This document shows positions 35,729 to 43,518 of a stretch of DNA of 64,000 bases, in pieces. A program made the position numbers and the translations under genes. The notes beneath the pieces are model-generated. The model was given only the letters and a program-made list of their open reading frames with translations. It was not told the DNA's origin and did no database searches. The DNA comes from Pedobacter mendelii. GTDB taxonomy: Bacteria; Bacteroidota; Bacteroidia; Sphingobacteriales; Sphingobacteriaceae. The stretch spans positions 62,001-126,000 of the forward strand of contig NZ_BMDJ01000012.1 in assembly GCF_014635725.1 (NCBI RefSeq). Direction: 5' to 3'. The stretch's first letter is position 1; each line of letters opens with the position of its first letter.

Positions 35729-35769
35729 GATTACACAGATTTAGCACCTCTAATCTGTGTAATCGTTTT
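35729..35769. terminator. Bidirectional terminator palindrome between the bacilliredoxin gene and cdaA
   Basis: A perfect 13-bp stem, GATTACACAGATT (35729-35741) with AATCTGTGTAATC (35752-35764), has a 10-base loop and a following TTTT. It sits between convergent genes. Confidence 0.8.
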
Positions 35770-36561
35770 CTAAAAATCTTTATTGAGTAACTTTTCCAAC
35801 TCACCAAAAGAAACATTCATTCTTACTCTGCCTTGTTTAGCATAAGATATTTCTCCTGTTTCTTCCGATATAATTACAGCTACAGCATCAGTAGTTTCCG
35901 AAACACCAATCCCTGCCCTGTGTCTTAAACCGAATTGCGATGGCAACTGATCATTATCTGTTAGTGGCAAAATACAGCTCGCACTTTTTATTTTATTTTC
36001 TGAAATAACTACGGCACCGTCATGCAACGGACTATATTTTTGAAATATGCTTTCGAGCAGTCTTTTGGATATTTTAGCATCAACAAGTTCACAGCTATTG
36101 GCAAAAAATTGTTCATCATAAAACTTCACAAAAACAATTAATGCCCCTGTACGGGTTTTTTTCATGGTTTTGCAGGCATCAATTATAGGTTTTATCCGGG
36201 TTAAATTATTTCTTTCTATTTCTTTTCTACCAAATAAATAACCCCACCAAGCTTTGTTTTTCTGTAAAAAAGCATTCTTGCCAATGAGTAATAAAAAACG
36301 CCTGATTTCGGGGTGGAAAATAACAATCAGTGCAATAATGCCCACACTCATAAATTTCTCAATGATTGTTGTTAGTAAATCCATATTCAAGGCTTTCACA
36401 ATCCAGTAAAAAACCGTGATGATGAACATACCCACTAATAAATTTACAGCGAGAGTATTGCGAATAAGTGTATAAACATAATAGATTAATATTGCCACAA
36501 GAACAATATCAACGACATCAGTTACAGATATTTTAAGAAAATCGAAGTCAAAACCTTTCAT
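35770..36561 (-). CDS. cdaA: Diadenylate cyclase CdaA
   Basis: From the ATG at 36561 the protein has 263 residues. Three N-terminal transmembrane helices (about residues 10-90) are followed by a DisA_N cyclase domain with LHDGAVVI (DGA), RHRAGIGVSETTDAVAVIISEETG (RHR) and YAKQGRVRMNV. It makes c-di-AMP from two ATP, controlling potassium, osmotic and wall homeostasis. A TTG three codons earlier is possible, but the ATG is favoured. In many Bacteroidota cdaA directly follows folP. Here about 720 bp containing a dead gene and a MITE-like element separate them. Confidence 0.93.
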   Translation of the reverse strand: MKGFDFDFLKISVTDVVDIVLVAILIYYVYTLIRNTLAVNLLVGMFIITVFYWIVKALNMDLLTTIIEKFMSVGIIALIVIFHPEIRRFLLLIGKNAFLQKNKAWWGYLFGRKEIERNNLTRIKPIIDACKTMKKTRTGALIVFVKFYDEQFFANSCELVDAKISKRLLESIFQKYSPLHDGAVVISENKIKSASCILPLTDNDQLPSQFGLRHRAGIGVSETTDAVAVIISEETGEISYAKQGRVRMNVSFGELEKLLNKDF

Positions 36562-36690
36562 TATGGGCAAGATAGCAAATGTTTGATAATGGTTAATTGT
36601 TTGAACTGTAAAAATTGGTTAATTGATACAGTTAAATACTTATTTATTTTTGAGAATTGAATTGCGCAAAGCATTAAGTTTATTTGTTAA

Positions 36691-37010
36691 TTAATCAAGC
36701 TTGAGTCTAAAATAAACATATTCTTCGTCATTTATATATTCAAGTTCTAAAGCTCCGATAGTGTGATTAACCGTTTCGATTGCACTTGAATAAGAAATCG
36801 TATAAAATGAGCTTTTTCTTTTTTTGTAATTCTGGCAGAACCTTCAGCTAAGCAATCACCGATGCTACTAGCCGCTCTTTTTGGCTGAACTTGATAATCC
36901 AAAAATTTCTTCTTTCGGAAATTTTCGAACTAAAACATAAATTTCTTTTCGAAACATTCTGGCTTTTTGCCAGGTAACTGGTTTTTCAAATGAACATGCA
37001 TCATAATTAA
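36691..37010 (-). pseudogene. Decayed four-helix-bundle (23S rRNA intervening-protein-like) gene
   Basis: Read by hand on the minus strand, three overlapping frames reconstruct one protein of the TIGR02436-type family. Frame 1 gives FEKPVTWQKARMFRKEIYVL and then VRKFPKEEIFGLSS. Frame 2 gives RAASSIGDCLAEGSARITKK and then KAHFIRF. Frame 3 gives SSAIETVNHTIGALELEYIN and then DEEYVYFRLKLD before the stop at 36691. Two frameshifts and the lack of a start codon mark it as a pseudogene. Intact members are about 115-125 residues and are scattered, mobile-like small genes in Bacteroidota. It lies between folP and cdaA. Confidence 0.8.
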
Positions 37011-37073
37011 GTTTAAATCATTAGATGTAAGTTTACAATGGGGATGTTTAATGTGAATTTAAAAAATTAATTC

Positions 37074-37238
37074 TTAGAGCCTGTTTAAAATTTATCTAAT
37101 AATTTATTTATGCTTCTTTTCGGCTGCAACATCGTTAAATATTTCGAGATAAGCTGGCTATCTCTACAACATTTGCCTTGTTTCGCTCAAAAAATAAGCG
37201 ATAAACATTTTCACAATATAAATTCAAATAGGTTCTAA
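37074..37238. mobile_element. MITE-like element, copy 1
   Basis: A segment of about 160 bp has imperfect terminal inverted repeats (GAGCCTGTTTAAAATTTAT at the left, its near complement at 37218-37236) and TA dinucleotides at both ends. Copy 2 is at 49537-49700 in the same orientation. The central 143 nt differ at only six positions and contain no indel. The interior can also fold (GAGATA...TATCTC). There is no coding capacity. The TA flanks suggest past mobilisation by an IS630/Tc1-type transposase; that is inference. Confidence 0.8.
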
Positions 37239-37284
37239 GTTAATTAAACAAATCAACAATTAATCAGTTCAAACGATTAACCAA

Positions 37285-38139
37285 TTACGCATTTAATCTT
37301 TCAACCAGTTTCACACATTCTATCGCCTCCTTAACATCATGAACACGTAGTATTTTGGCGCCTTTTTGTAAAGCTATTGTGTTTAAAACAGTTGTTCCGT
37401 TTAAAGCTTCAGCGGTAGAATTTTCCAAAACTTTATGAATCATTCCTTTTCTTGAAAAACCGACTAATACAGGTAATTTGAAAACTTTAAAATCTTGCAT
37501 CTGGTTTAAAAGTTTATAGTTATGGTCGATGGTTTTCCCAAAGCCGAAGCCAGGGTCAATAATCACATCATGAATTTTTAGTGCTTTTATAACTGCAATT
37601 TTTTTAGCTAAATAATCAATAATATCAAGCAGTACATTTTTATAAATAGGATTTTGCTGCATGTTTTGCGGTGTTCCTTGCATGTGCATCATAATGTAAG
37701 GAACCTGTAATTTAGCTATAGTTTCGAACATCTTCTCATCCATGCTGCCTGCTGAAATATCATTAATAATGTGAGCGCCAGCCGAAATTGTTTCTTCAGC
37801 AACTTTTGCTCTAAAAGTATCAATAGAAATAATAGCTTCGGGCATCTGCTTGTTTAAGGCCTCTACAATTGGTATCAGCCTTGCAAGTTCTTCGTTTTCA
37901 GAAACATCATTTGCACCTGGTCTTGAAGAATAACCGCCGATATCAATAAAAGAAGCACCCTCATTTAAAAATTGTTCCGTTTTTTTTAATGCTTCATTAA
38001 TAGAATTCGTTCTGCTGTTGCTATAGAAGGAATCTGGTGTTATATTTAGTATACCCATCACTTTTGGCCTACTCAAATCAAAAATTTTTCCTTTTATATT
38101 CAGGCTTTGCTTTGCTTCAAAAAAGTTTTTTTCTGCCAT
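37285..38139 (-). CDS. folP: Dihydropteroate synthase
   Basis: The 284-residue TIM barrel has the FolP signatures PKVMGILNITPDSFYSNS, GASFIDIGGYSSRPGANDVSE, ISIDTFRAKVAEETISAGA, HIINDISAGSMDE, YIMMHMQGTPQNMQ, VIIDPGFGFGKT and LVGFSRKGMI. It joins p-aminobenzoate to hydroxymethyl-dihydropterin diphosphate and is the sulfonamide target. It is divergent from the DUF1599 gene, with a -7 box TATTTTTG on the minus strand at 38205-38212. Its usual downstream partner cdaA has been displaced by insertions. Confidence 0.96.
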   Translation of the reverse strand: MAEKNFFEAKQSLNIKGKIFDLSRPKVMGILNITPDSFYSNSRTNSINEALKKTEQFLNEGASFIDIGGYSSRPGANDVSENEELARLIPIVEALNKQMPEAIISIDTFRAKVAEETISAGAHIINDISAGSMDEKMFETIAKLQVPYIMMHMQGTPQNMQQNPIYKNVLLDIIDYLAKKIAVIKALKIHDVIIDPGFGFGKTIDHNYKLLNQMQDFKVFKLPVLVGFSRKGMIHKVLENSTAEALNGTTVLNTIALQKGAKILRVHDVKEAIECVKLVERLNA

Positions 38140-38204
38140 ATTAAACCCTTTCGGGATTTGGTTTTCGCTTTAAAAATGTATCTTTAGCTTTTGTTTTTTC
38201 GATA

Positions 38205-38212
38205 CAAAAATA
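38205..38212 (-). promoter_or_regulatory. folP -7 element TATTTTTG (minus strand)
   Basis: The complement of CAAAAATA at 38205-38212 is a TAnnTTTG match, about 65 bases upstream of the folP start, in the region shared with the divergent DUF1599 gene. Confidence 0.5.
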
Positions 38213-38231
38213 CATTAAAACTAAATAATTA

Positions 38232-38783
38232 TTGGCCTTGACACAAACAAATACCGCTACCGAATTTGATGATGTGATTGCAGTTTGCAGATCCTTATTC
38301 TTAAAAAAAACTAAAGATTATGGTACCGCATGGCGCATTTTAAGGCCAAGTTCCATTACCGATCAAATTTTTATTAAAGCACAACGCATCCGCACCTTAG
38401 AAGAGAAAAAAGTGAGCTTGGTGGGTGAAGGGATTACTTCCGAATATATTGGTATTGTAAACTACTGTGTTATCGCAATGATACAGCTAGAGCTAACTGA
38501 AAAAGACCCGAATGAATTATCTTTCGATTTCGTTAAACCTTTATTTGATGCCAAAATTCAGGAAACAAAAGATTTAATGTTTGCTAAAAATCATGATTAC
38601 GGAGAAGCTTGGAGAGATATGCGTATTAGTTCATTAACGGATTTAATTTTAATGAAAATTTTCCGTGTTAAACAAATTGAAGATAACGAAGGACAAACAT
38701 TAGCTTCGGAAGGCGTAAATGCAAACTACCAGGATATGTTAAATTATTCGGTTTTTGCATTAATTAAATTAGGCATAAAATAG
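38232..38783 (+). CDS. DUF1599 (nucleotide-modification-associated domain 1) protein
   Basis: The 183-residue protein is made of two tandem copies of the same roughly 85-residue unit. Unit 1 is FDDVIAVCRSLFLKKTKDYGTAWRILRPSSITDQIFIKA, with a later YIGIVNYCVIAMIQLEL. Unit 2 is FDAKIQETKDLMFAKNHDYGEAWRDMRISSLTDLILMKI, with YQDMLNYSVFALIKLGI. The repeated KxxDYGxAWR motif is that of DUF1599. Function is unknown; in phages the domain is associated with nucleotide modification. The start is TTG at 38232, since a stop precedes it in frame. It is the first gene of an operon with BT_3928, a permease and aroK. Confidence 0.85.
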   Translation: MALTQTNTATEFDDVIAVCRSLFLKKTKDYGTAWRILRPSSITDQIFIKAQRIRTLEEKKVSLVGEGITSEYIGIVNYCVIAMIQLELTEKDPNELSFDFVKPLFDAKIQETKDLMFAKNHDYGEAWRDMRISSLTDLILMKIFRVKQIEDNEGQTLASEGVNANYQDMLNYSVFALIKLGIK

Positions 38784-39935
38784 ATGAAAAATATAGCATT
38801 AACCTTTTCGCGGATTTTTGTAGGTGTATTATTCATGTTTTCAGGATTGATAAAAGCAAACGATCCTTTAGGTTTTGGGTACAAACTACAGGAGTATTTC
38901 GAAGTTTTTCATATGGACTTTTTAGGCCCTTTTTCAACAGGAATTGCTATCTTGCTTTGCACACTCGAAATCGTTTTAGGTGCAATGCTCTTATTTGGCT
39001 TTTGGGGTAAAAAAGTTTCATGGGGATTATTGTTGTTAATCATTTTCTTTACTTTATTAACTTTCGTTTCTGCCTTTTTTAAAGTAGTAACCAGTTGTGG
39101 TTGTTTTGGCGATGCCATTCCATTAACACCTTGGCAGTCTTTTAGTAAAGACTTGGTTTTATTGGTACTCATCTTATATATTTTTCTCAATAAAAACTTG
39201 ATTCAACCTGTTTTCAAAACGGCCCAAGCGCAGCGAAATATATCGATGGCTGTTATCGTAATATCTCTGTTGTTCGGTTTATATACGTACAATTTTTTGC
39301 CTGTTATAGATTTTCTCCCATATAAAGTTGGGGCACACATTCCTTCCTTAATGGTTATACCTCCGGGAGAAAAACCTGATGAGTTTCAAATTATATATCA
39401 TTTAAAAAATAAAGCTACAAAAGCTGAAAAAGATTTAAGTGATAAAGAATACCTTAAAACAGAAATATGGAAAGATAATAATTGGGAAATTATTGGAGAC
39501 CCTACAAAAACGCTTATTAAAAAAGGTTACGATCCTAAAATTAAAGATTTAATCATAACCGACGCTTCAGGAACGGATTACACCAAAGAACTAATTGAAA
39601 ATCCATATTACAGTTTGGTTTTTGTTGCGTACAACCTAAAAGATGCAAACACAAAAGCAATCGGAGATTTAAATGCATTAGCTTTAAATGCTACACAGCA
39701 ATTTAATATTCGAAGTGTTTTACTTACCTCAAATTCTGCAAGTGATGCTGAGAAATTTATAAAAAAAAATAACCTGTTCTCAGAAATTTTTTATGCTGAT
39801 GCCGTTCCTTTAAAAAGTATGGTTAGAGCAAATCCAGGTGTAATGCTTTTAAAAAATGGAGTAATTATAAATAAGTGGCATTTTCATAATGTACCAAACT
39901 TTGAACAGTTAAGTAGCAAATACTTCAGTAAATAA
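38784..39935 (+). CDS. BT_3928-family DoxX/MauE-like membrane protein
   Basis: The 383-residue protein has a DoxX/MauE-like N-terminal membrane part with four helices. It begins LTFSRIFVGVLFMFSGLIKANDPLGFGYK and contains a VTSCGCFGDAIPLTPWQSF motif, a cysteine pair typical of MauE-like partners of thiol-disulfide enzymes. After another helix (about residues 150-170) comes a soluble periplasmic domain of about 200 residues, which has the look of a thioredoxin-like or DUF domain (SVLLTSNSASDAEKF, PGVMLLKNGVIINKWHFHNVP). It abuts the DUF1599 gene directly. The inferred role is electron transfer or disulfide handling. Confidence 0.85.
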   Translation: MKNIALTFSRIFVGVLFMFSGLIKANDPLGFGYKLQEYFEVFHMDFLGPFSTGIAILLCTLEIVLGAMLLFGFWGKKVSWGLLLLIIFFTLLTFVSAFFKVVTSCGCFGDAIPLTPWQSFSKDLVLLVLILYIFLNKNLIQPVFKTAQAQRNISMAVIVISLLFGLYTYNFLPVIDFLPYKVGAHIPSLMVIPPGEKPDEFQIIYHLKNKATKAEKDLSDKEYLKTEIWKDNNWEIIGDPTKTLIKKGYDPKIKDLIITDASGTDYTKELIENPYYSLVFVAYNLKDANTKAIGDLNALALNATQQFNIRSVLLTSNSASDAEKFIKKNNLFSEIFYADAVPLKSMVRANPGVMLLKNGVIINKWHFHNVPNFEQLSSKYFSK

Positions 39936-39936
39936 A

Positions 39937-40992
39937 ATGTTGGGTTACGCAATAAAAAAACTCTTGTACGGATTGCTGGTTATGGCCGGTGTGGTATTGG
40001 TTGTTTTCTTGTTATTTAATATTTTGCCAGGCGACCCTGCCAGAATGACGATGGGTCAGCGAGCCGATGTTCAATCGCTGGAAGCTGTTAGAAAGGAGTT
40101 TGGTTTAGATAGGTCAAAGCCAATGCAATTTGTATTATATGTAAATGATTTATCGCCAATAAGCATTCTGGATAATGATAGTACTACACAAAAAAAGTAT
40201 CACTACTCAAAACTTTTGGGTTTTAATAAAGAAGTATTGGTTTTAAAATGGCCATATCTTAGAAGTTCTTATCAAACGAAACGAGATGTTACGGCAATAC
40301 TTTCAGAAACAGTTCCAAATACGTTTATTTTAGCACTTACCGCAATGATATTTGCGACAATTATTGGTGTATTTTTAGGTGTAATGTCTGCGGTTTTTAA
40401 GGATTCTTGGATAGATAAATCAGCAAATGCTTTTGCAATTCTTGGAATTTCGGCACCGTCGTTTTTCGCCGGAATTATTATTGCCTGGTTTTTCGGCTTT
40501 GTGCTGAGTAATTATACCGGACTAAGAATGAGTGGGAGTCTTTATAGTTACGATCCTTTTAATGGTGAAATATTAACATTGAGAAATTTATGGTTGCCAA
40601 TGATAACTTTAGGTTTAAGGCCTTTGGCAATTATTGTGCAATTAACCAGAAGTGCAATGTTAGATGTTTTGGCACAGGATTATATACGAACTGCTCGTGC
40701 CAAAGGATTAGGAAGGAATGCTATAATTTATAAACATGCTTTAAAAAATGCAATGAATCCTGTTATTACAGCTATTTCTGGCTGGTTTGCATCTTTACTG
40801 GCTGGTTCATTTTTTGTAGAATATATTTTTGGTTATAATGGTTTAGGCCGAACAACTGTTACCGCTTTAGAAATGTCCGATTTCCCAGTAGTAATGGGTT
40901 CTATTTTATTTATTGCTTTTGTTTTTGTAGTGATAAATATTTTAGTTGATATTCTTTACGCTTACATAGATCCAAGAGTGAAGTTGATATAG
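39937..40992 (+). CDS. Peptide/nickel-type ABC transporter permease (DppB/OppB family)
   Basis: The 351-residue protein has the OppB-type N terminus (LGYAIKKLLYGLLVMAGVVLVVFLLFNILPGDPARM), then five further helices. The EAA-loop appears as DYIRTARAKGLGRNAIIYKHALKNAMNPVI, the site that contacts the ATPase. It ends with the family's YIDPRVKL. The region at about residues 65-105 (periplasmic loop) is longer than in DppB. It imports or exports peptides with a DppC-like permease, ATPases and a binding protein, none of which is encoded nearby, so it depends on unlinked genes. Confidence 0.9.
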   Translation: MLGYAIKKLLYGLLVMAGVVLVVFLLFNILPGDPARMTMGQRADVQSLEAVRKEFGLDRSKPMQFVLYVNDLSPISILDNDSTTQKKYHYSKLLGFNKEVLVLKWPYLRSSYQTKRDVTAILSETVPNTFILALTAMIFATIIGVFLGVMSAVFKDSWIDKSANAFAILGISAPSFFAGIIIAWFFGFVLSNYTGLRMSGSLYSYDPFNGEILTLRNLWLPMITLGLRPLAIIVQLTRSAMLDVLAQDYIRTARAKGLGRNAIIYKHALKNAMNPVITAISGWFASLLAGSFFVEYIFGYNGLGRTTVTALEMSDFPVVMGSILFIAFVFVVINILVDILYAYIDPRVKLI

Positions 40993-41041
40993 ATATAACC
41001 CACTTGAAAAAAACAATTTATCAATTGAACACTATTTGAAT

Positions 41042-41539
41042 ATGATTATCTTTTTAATTGGATACATGGGCTGTGGTAAAAGCACTAAAGCGAAGCAACT
41101 GGCACATAGACTAGATTGTCCTGTTGTAGATTTAGATTCAGAAATTGTAAATAAATCCGGTAAAACCATTGCTGAATTTTTCGATGCTTTTGGCGAGAAT
41201 GGTTTCAGGAACTACGAAAGTGAAATGCTAAAAACCTATAATTATCCTGAAAACTGTGTTGTTGCCACGGGTGGTGGTTTGCCATGTTTCTTTGATAATA
41301 TGGAATGGATGAATGAAAAAGGAGTAACTATCTATTTGCAAATGGATGCACCCCAATTGGTTTCAAGGTTGCATAATCGGCAGAAACGACCATTAATTAA
41401 AGATTTAGATGATGAGCAATTGCTTGAATTTATTAGGGTAAAACTTGAAGAACGCAACCCATTTTATACGAAAGCAAAAATAATTATAAATGCATTTGAT
41501 TTAGATGTTGAAAAATTAGTAGAAGTGTTAAAAGCTTAA
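41042..41539 (+). CDS. aroK: Shikimate kinase
   Basis: From the ATG at 41042 the protein has 165 residues. It has Walker A FLIGYMGCGKSTKAKQLA, the shikimate-binding VDLDSEIVNKSGKTIAEFF and ENGFRNYESEML, the GGG loop VVATGGGLP, and the lid region NRQKRPLIKDLDD with RNPFYTKA. It phosphorylates shikimate with ATP in aromatic amino-acid synthesis. A TTG two codons upstream is unnecessary. Its last 4 bp overlap the convergent thioesterase gene. Confidence 0.94.
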   Translation: MIIFLIGYMGCGKSTKAKQLAHRLDCPVVDLDSEIVNKSGKTIAEFFDAFGENGFRNYESEMLKTYNYPENCVVATGGGLPCFFDNMEWMNEKGVTIYLQMDAPQLVSRLHNRQKRPLIKDLDDEQLLEFIRVKLEERNPFYTKAKIIINAFDLDVEKLVEVLKA

Positions 41540-41943
41540 ACTATTTTTTCATCTTCCTGCGCAAACTGTTCTTCGATGTATTTAATTTTTGTTTTTCCAT
41601 GAGGTGTTGGCTCACCGTAGTCATTAATATTAACGAAAACAATCTTATCAATTGTAAGTATGCTTTTACGGGTAATTTTGTTTCTTACTTCGCAGCACAT
41701 TGTTAGAGAGGTTGTTCCGAAGTTAGTTGCGGTAATGCCCATTTCAATAATATCGCCTAATTTTCCTGAGCTAACAAAGTTAATTTCCGACATATATTTC
41801 GTAACTACCTTCGGGTTTTCCAATTGAACAATAGCATAAATTGCGGCTTCTTCATCAATCCATTTTAACAGGCTTCCACCAAATAATCCGCCGTTTGGGT
41901 TTAAATCTTCGGGTTTTATCCATTTACGTGTATGAAAATTCAT
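41536..41943 (-). CDS. Hotdog-fold acyl-CoA thioesterase
   Basis: The 135-residue single hotdog domain resembles YciA/BFIT-type acyl-CoA thioesterases. It contains LNPNGGLFGGSLLKWIDEEAAIYA, where the Asp/Glu of the long hotdog helix are catalytic, and MSEINFVSSGKLGDIIEMG, then LTMCCEVRNK. It likely hydrolyses fatty acyl-CoA. It lies downstream of the carotenoid desaturase gene on the same strand (gap about 80 bp), and its 3' end overlaps aroK by 4 bp. Confidence 0.85.
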   Translation of the reverse strand: MNFHTRKWIKPEDLNPNGGLFGGSLLKWIDEEAAIYAIVQLENPKVVTKYMSEINFVSSGKLGDIIEMGITATNFGTTSLTMCCEVRNKITRKSILTIDKIVFVNINDYGEPTPHGKTKIKYIEEQFAQEDEKIV

Positions 41944-42025
41944 CTTTAAATTGCTAAGTTCATAATGTAAGCTTTTTGCTTAAATGTAACTTTTTTTAGC
42001 TGATGTTTATTCAGGGAAGCGTCAA

Positions 42026-43513
42026 TTAAAACGCTAAATTATCAATCTCATTATCAATAATTTTTGCTGATAATAAAGCTAAAGGAATTCCTCCTCCCGG
42101 ATGTACACTTCCTCCGCAGAAATACAAACTTTCTATTTTCGAACTGAAGTTCGGGTGTCTTAAAAAAGCTGCAAATTGATTATTAGAACTATTTCCATAT
42201 AGCGAACCCTGATAAGAACCCGTTTTACTTTCAATGCTCCTAGGATCCAGAACATGTTCGTAAACAATATCCTTTTCAATATTTCTATTTAATATCCTGC
42301 TTATCTTTCTAATAATATTTGCTCTTGCTTCTTTTATTAGTAGCTCCCAGTTTTGACCGTTATTTGCAGGTACATTAATCATTACGAACCAATTTTCGCT
42401 ATCAACAGGTGCATCACCTCTAATGTATTTTGAGGTAATATTAATGTAAACTGTTGGGTCGTTGCTAATGGTCTTATCTTTCCAAATAGCACTAAACTCC
42501 TTTTGGTAATCCTCAGTAAAAAGGATATTGTGTAACCCCAAATCACTATAATTCCCATCCATGCCCCAGTAAAAAATCAAAGCAGAACTACTTCGCTCCT
42601 GGTTTAATAGTTTTTTAGGTTGAGGTATGTTTTTAAGCAGATTTTTATAAGTGAACCAAATATCTAGGTTAGAAATAATTACATCAGCTTTATGAATTAT
42701 ATTGTTAACCTTTAAACCTTTTACTTTAGGTTTTCGTTCATCAGAATATAAAATTTCTTCACCTTTTTGATTATAATGAAATCTCACGCCTAATTCTTTT
42801 GCTAATTCTACCAAAGAATTGACAATGCTATACATTCCTTTTTTTGGAAGGAAAGCCCCGTAATGGTATTCGAAATGTGGGATAACATTCAGGGTAGCAG
42901 GTGCCTGGTAGGGATTGGAGCCATTATAAGTAGCATAGCGATTAAACAACTGCGCTACTCTTCTGTCTTTGAAAAAGGATTTATTTGCCTTGGCTTGTGT
43001 TCTAAATGCGTCTATCTGGCCAAAACGAAATACTGATTTTAAGGTATCCCAATGCAGGTAGCTTTTAAGTTTATGCAAGCTACGTTCTAAAAATACACGG
43101 TGGGTAACTTCATAAATGGTTTCGCTCTTTTTTAAATATCGCTCAACCTCTTCGGCAGTTGATTCGGTTTTTTCTTCTATTTCCTTTGCAAACTTATCTA
43201 GATTAGCCGTGGCGTTTAACCTTAAACCATCTTCGTAAAAATAACGGCAAACCTCCTTCAGTTTGATGTAATCAAAGTAATCCTCAGGTTTTTTACCTGC
43301 GAGTTTGAAAAGTTCTTCAACGTACTCTGGCATTGTGAAGAGACTTGGTCCAGCATCAAACCTAAAGCCATTCATTTTTATTTCTGCAAGCTTACCCCCA
43401 GCGTTAGAATTTGCTTCAAATACATCAACTTCATAGCCTTTTACTGCCATTCGTATTGCTGATGCTATTCCTGCAATTCCTGCACCGATAACTATTGCTT
43501 TTGGTTTAGACAT
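42026..43513 (-). CDS. crtD: CrtI-type carotenoid desaturase, probably 1-hydroxycarotenoid 3,4-desaturase (CrtD)
   Basis: The 495-residue FAD enzyme has the N-terminal dinucleotide motif AIVIGAGIAGIASAIRMA, then VFEANSNAGGKLAEIKMNGF and FDAGPSLFTMPEYVEELF. The C-terminal carotenoid-desaturase signature is YFCGGSVHPGGGIPLALLSAK. The form GPSLFTMP and the overall likeness favour CrtD (3,4-desaturation of 1-hydroxylated end groups) over phytoene desaturase CrtI. I recall similar sequences in Bacteroidota carotenoid clusters, so this is a family judgement. It starts 5 bp after an M28 peptidase gene. A cluster with CruF, glycosyl- and acyltransferases and CrtW at 49.8-53.7 kb gives pathway context. 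Confidence 0.82.
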   Translation of the reverse strand: MSKPKAIVIGAGIAGIASAIRMAVKGYEVDVFEANSNAGGKLAEIKMNGFRFDAGPSLFTMPEYVEELFKLAGKKPEDYFDYIKLKEVCRYFYEDGLRLNATANLDKFAKEIEEKTESTAEEVERYLKKSETIYEVTHRVFLERSLHKLKSYLHWDTLKSVFRFGQIDAFRTQAKANKSFFKDRRVAQLFNRYATYNGSNPYQAPATLNVIPHFEYHYGAFLPKKGMYSIVNSLVELAKELGVRFHYNQKGEEILYSDERKPKVKGLKVNNIIHKADVIISNLDIWFTYKNLLKNIPQPKKLLNQERSSSALIFYWGMDGNYSDLGLHNILFTEDYQKEFSAIWKDKTISNDPTVYINITSKYIRGDAPVDSENWFVMINVPANNGQNWELLIKEARANIIRKISRILNRNIEKDIVYEHVLDPRSIESKTGSYQGSLYGNSSNNQFAAFLRHPNFSSKIESLYFCGGSVHPGGGIPLALLSAKIIDNEIDNLAF

Positions 43514-43518
43514 AAAAT

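Noticed and set aside
39937-40992. A complete peptide ABC importer operon
   Set aside because: Only one permease gene is present; neighbours are a DoxX-like protein and shikimate kinase.
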